Source of the DNA: Seminavis robusta
Lineage: Eukaryota > Bacillariophyta > Bacillariophyceae > Naviculales > Naviculaceae
DNA length: 64,000 bases
Assembly (NCBI GenBank): GCA_903772945.1
Contig: CAICTM010000314.1
Span: forward strand, 1 to 64,000
Direction: 5' to 3'
Of this stretch, positions 62,797 through 64,000 are shown one piece after another (within the stretch, counting starts at the first letter, position 1; the number at the start of each line of letters is the position of its first letter). The position numbers and the translations under genes are program-made. The notes beneath the pieces were generated by a model. It saw nothing but the letters and a program-made list of their open reading frames with translations, searched no databases and was not told the origin of the DNA.

Positions 62797-63511
62797 CTAA
62801 CGGCCAAAGCTCCAAAACGACTTTTGGGACTTGACTTCTTCTCGTTCTTGTTCCTTTTGCAACTGTCGTCGTTTGGCCTGTGCCAAGAAGGATTCTAATT
62901 GATCATGTTGTGGATTGTTGGCAGGTGTGAACGTCCCTGGTGGTGGTGGTTGTTCGCCATACATAGGACCCTCTCGTTGCCTGGCTTGTTCGTACAGTTC
63001 CTTCATGTTGGTGGACATTTCCCACAAGTGCTTGGCTTTGGTGGCACCCACATTTTGAGCCACGTCGTGGATCCATCGATCTTGTAGAATCTTCCATCCT
63101 TCCGGACCTGCCTCCCGTTTCATCTTTTGGACTTCTTTATCCCTCCAATTGACCACACAGCCAAGTGCATCCATGTACGGAGTATAACATCTCTGCAAGT
63201 GATAATGTCTCCACTGAGCATGATTTTCGGGGTCCTTGTCGGCAGCCAGATAATCGTCCTGAAGAAACGAAACGAAAATGGAAAGCCAGGGAGTAAGTAA
63301 GTGTGAGGGAGGGAGGATAGCAGAACCAGCCAGTAACAAAAAATGAGACGGTGCCTTTTACCTTGGCCCATTGAGTGCACTTCATTTGTTGGAGGATTTC
63401 TTTGCGGCAGTAAAGCACATTCTTTCTCGTCAAATCATCTTCGTCCAGAAGAATGTCATCGTCCTCTGGAAACTTCTTCAGGTCAAATGGATAGCCTTGG
63501 TTGAATGCCAT
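62797..63511 (-). CDS. Twin CX9C (CHCH-type) mitochondrial protein
   Basis: Two exons, 63511-63362 and 63258-62797 (GTAAAA/CTTCAG, phase 0), giving 203 aa. The first CX9C is Cys35-Cys45 (CRKEILQQMKC) and the second is Cys74-Cys84 (CYTPYMDALGC). The intron lies between them. Twin CX9C proteins are imported and oxidised by Mia40 in the mitochondrial intermembrane space and are mostly respiratory-complex subunits or assembly factors. The N-terminus is acidic (EDDDILLDEDDLTR) with no presequence, which fits that import route. After the motif come basic/acidic helices (WRDKEVQKMKREAG), a Pro-rich patch (EQPPPPGTF) and a charged C-terminal helix ending KSFWSFGR. It resembles the length and layout of accessory complex I subunits; the exact orthologue is not certain. 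Confidence 0.8.
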
Positions 63512-63777
63512 GATGCCGTCTGGATTTCAACCTTGATTGTGAACAGAGGTGCTGCGTGAGGGTGAAAGGTGAGATGTGACAGCGGCCAAGGATTGCGCTG
63601 AAAGCCGGTTGAGCGGATAAACATTTGTGCGCATGAGGTAGATCATTCGACGATTACTTGAACGGTTGAAGCTCTGTTCGAGTTAGAGTCAGTTGTTTCC
63701 GCGACAAGACGACAAGGAGGACATCTTGGCCACGCTGCGGGGAAAGCCCCCGAATCAAATCCAAAGCTACCACCTCA
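63512..63777. other. Divergent intergenic region
   Basis: Short space upstream of the CX9C gene and of the ORF at the right edge. Nothing else is recognised. Confidence 0.4.
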
Positions 63778-64000
63778 ATGTACCTTAGCTGCAAAGGGCC
63801 TCTCGAATTTTGCTTAAAACGCTATGAGAAATGGACCATGACAACAGTTGCGGTTTTCCGTGGACAATGCTTTGGTGTGCCGCTCGATGTCAAGTCAGCA
63901 TTGGCCTTCCCTGAAGATGAGCTGAACTTGAGTTGCAGAGATACCTATCTACTCCAAAATTGGTTTCATGATGGATTGCACTTCACTGGTGGCTTGGGTG
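63778..64000 (+). CDS. Partial hypothetical protein, runs off window
   Basis: The frame opens at ATG 63778 (CTCAATGT) and stays open for 74 codons to the window edge. A second ATG at 63838 (GACCATGA) is an alternative start. The sequence has FCLKRYEKWTMTTVAVFRG, FGVPLDVKSALAFPEDELNL and LLQNWFHDGLHFTGG. I do not recognise it, and only the N-terminus is visible. Confidence 0.45.
   Translation, partial: MYLSCKGPLEFCLKRYEKWTMTTVAVFRGQCFGVPLDVKSALAFPEDELNLSCRDTYLLQNWFHDGLHFTGGLG

Noticed and set aside
1-64000. tRNA, rRNA or snRNA genes
   Set aside because: I found no stretch with a convincing cloverleaf or conserved RNA motif by eye; a dedicated covariance search is needed to exclude them.

Overview
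The window looks like nuclear DNA of a pennate diatom (stramenopile). The evidence is GT-AG introns of about 70-135 bases, plastid-type bipartite presequences, and several diatom-expanded families: membrane-anchored leucine-rich-repeat proteins, a DUF6824 protein, CRAL-TRIO-like proteins, orphan AAA_16-type ATPases, a lipase with a cysteine-rich tail, ankyrin arrays, and a non-LTR retroelement with a CCHC and restriction-like endonuclease end. A Seminavis-like genome would fit, but that is an inference from memory. Most apparent ORFs opposite real genes are shadows.

Layout: 1-2820 is the 3' part of a decayed retrotransposon. 3078-28313 is gene-dense: an LRR protein; an uncharacterised minus-strand ORF; a CRAL-TRIO-like/DUF6824 protein; a membrane prolyl 4-hydroxylase; a six-exon CLEC16A (FPL-domain) homologue; a plastid ascorbate peroxidase; a second LRR receptor-like protein; a signalling ATPase; a CRAL-TRIO protein; and a seven-helix receptor-like protein. 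28314-41643 is gene-poor and repeat-rich. Its only intact gene is a calcium-dependent protein kinase (32260-34222). The rest holds a foldback element, an LRR pseudogene, an ankyrin pseudogene, a retroelement tail, tandem duplications, a 155-160 base minisatellite and a near-perfect 57-base palindrome.

41644-64000 is gene-dense again: two tandem exostosin-like glycosyltransferases, an aspartoacylase, a second signalling ATPase, a small coiled-coil protein, a plastid membrane protein, a DUF4336-like protein, a three-exon lipase, a Cys-rich/Lys-rich protein, a HAD-ankyrin fusion, a twin CX9C protein and a partial ORF at the right edge.

The genes do not form an operon-like pathway. The most interesting items are the pair of diatom ATPases that look like the central module of bacterial chimeric kinases without kinase or sensor, the CRAL-TRIO/DUF6824 fusion, the HAD-ankyrin fusion, the Cys-rich/basic-tail protein, the recently duplicated glycosyltransferases with mosaic divergence, the foldback element at 28981-29309, and a dispersed non-coding repeat family around the CLEC16A and peroxidase genes. 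Coordinates of spliced genes give the outer limits; exon junctions are in the evidence.
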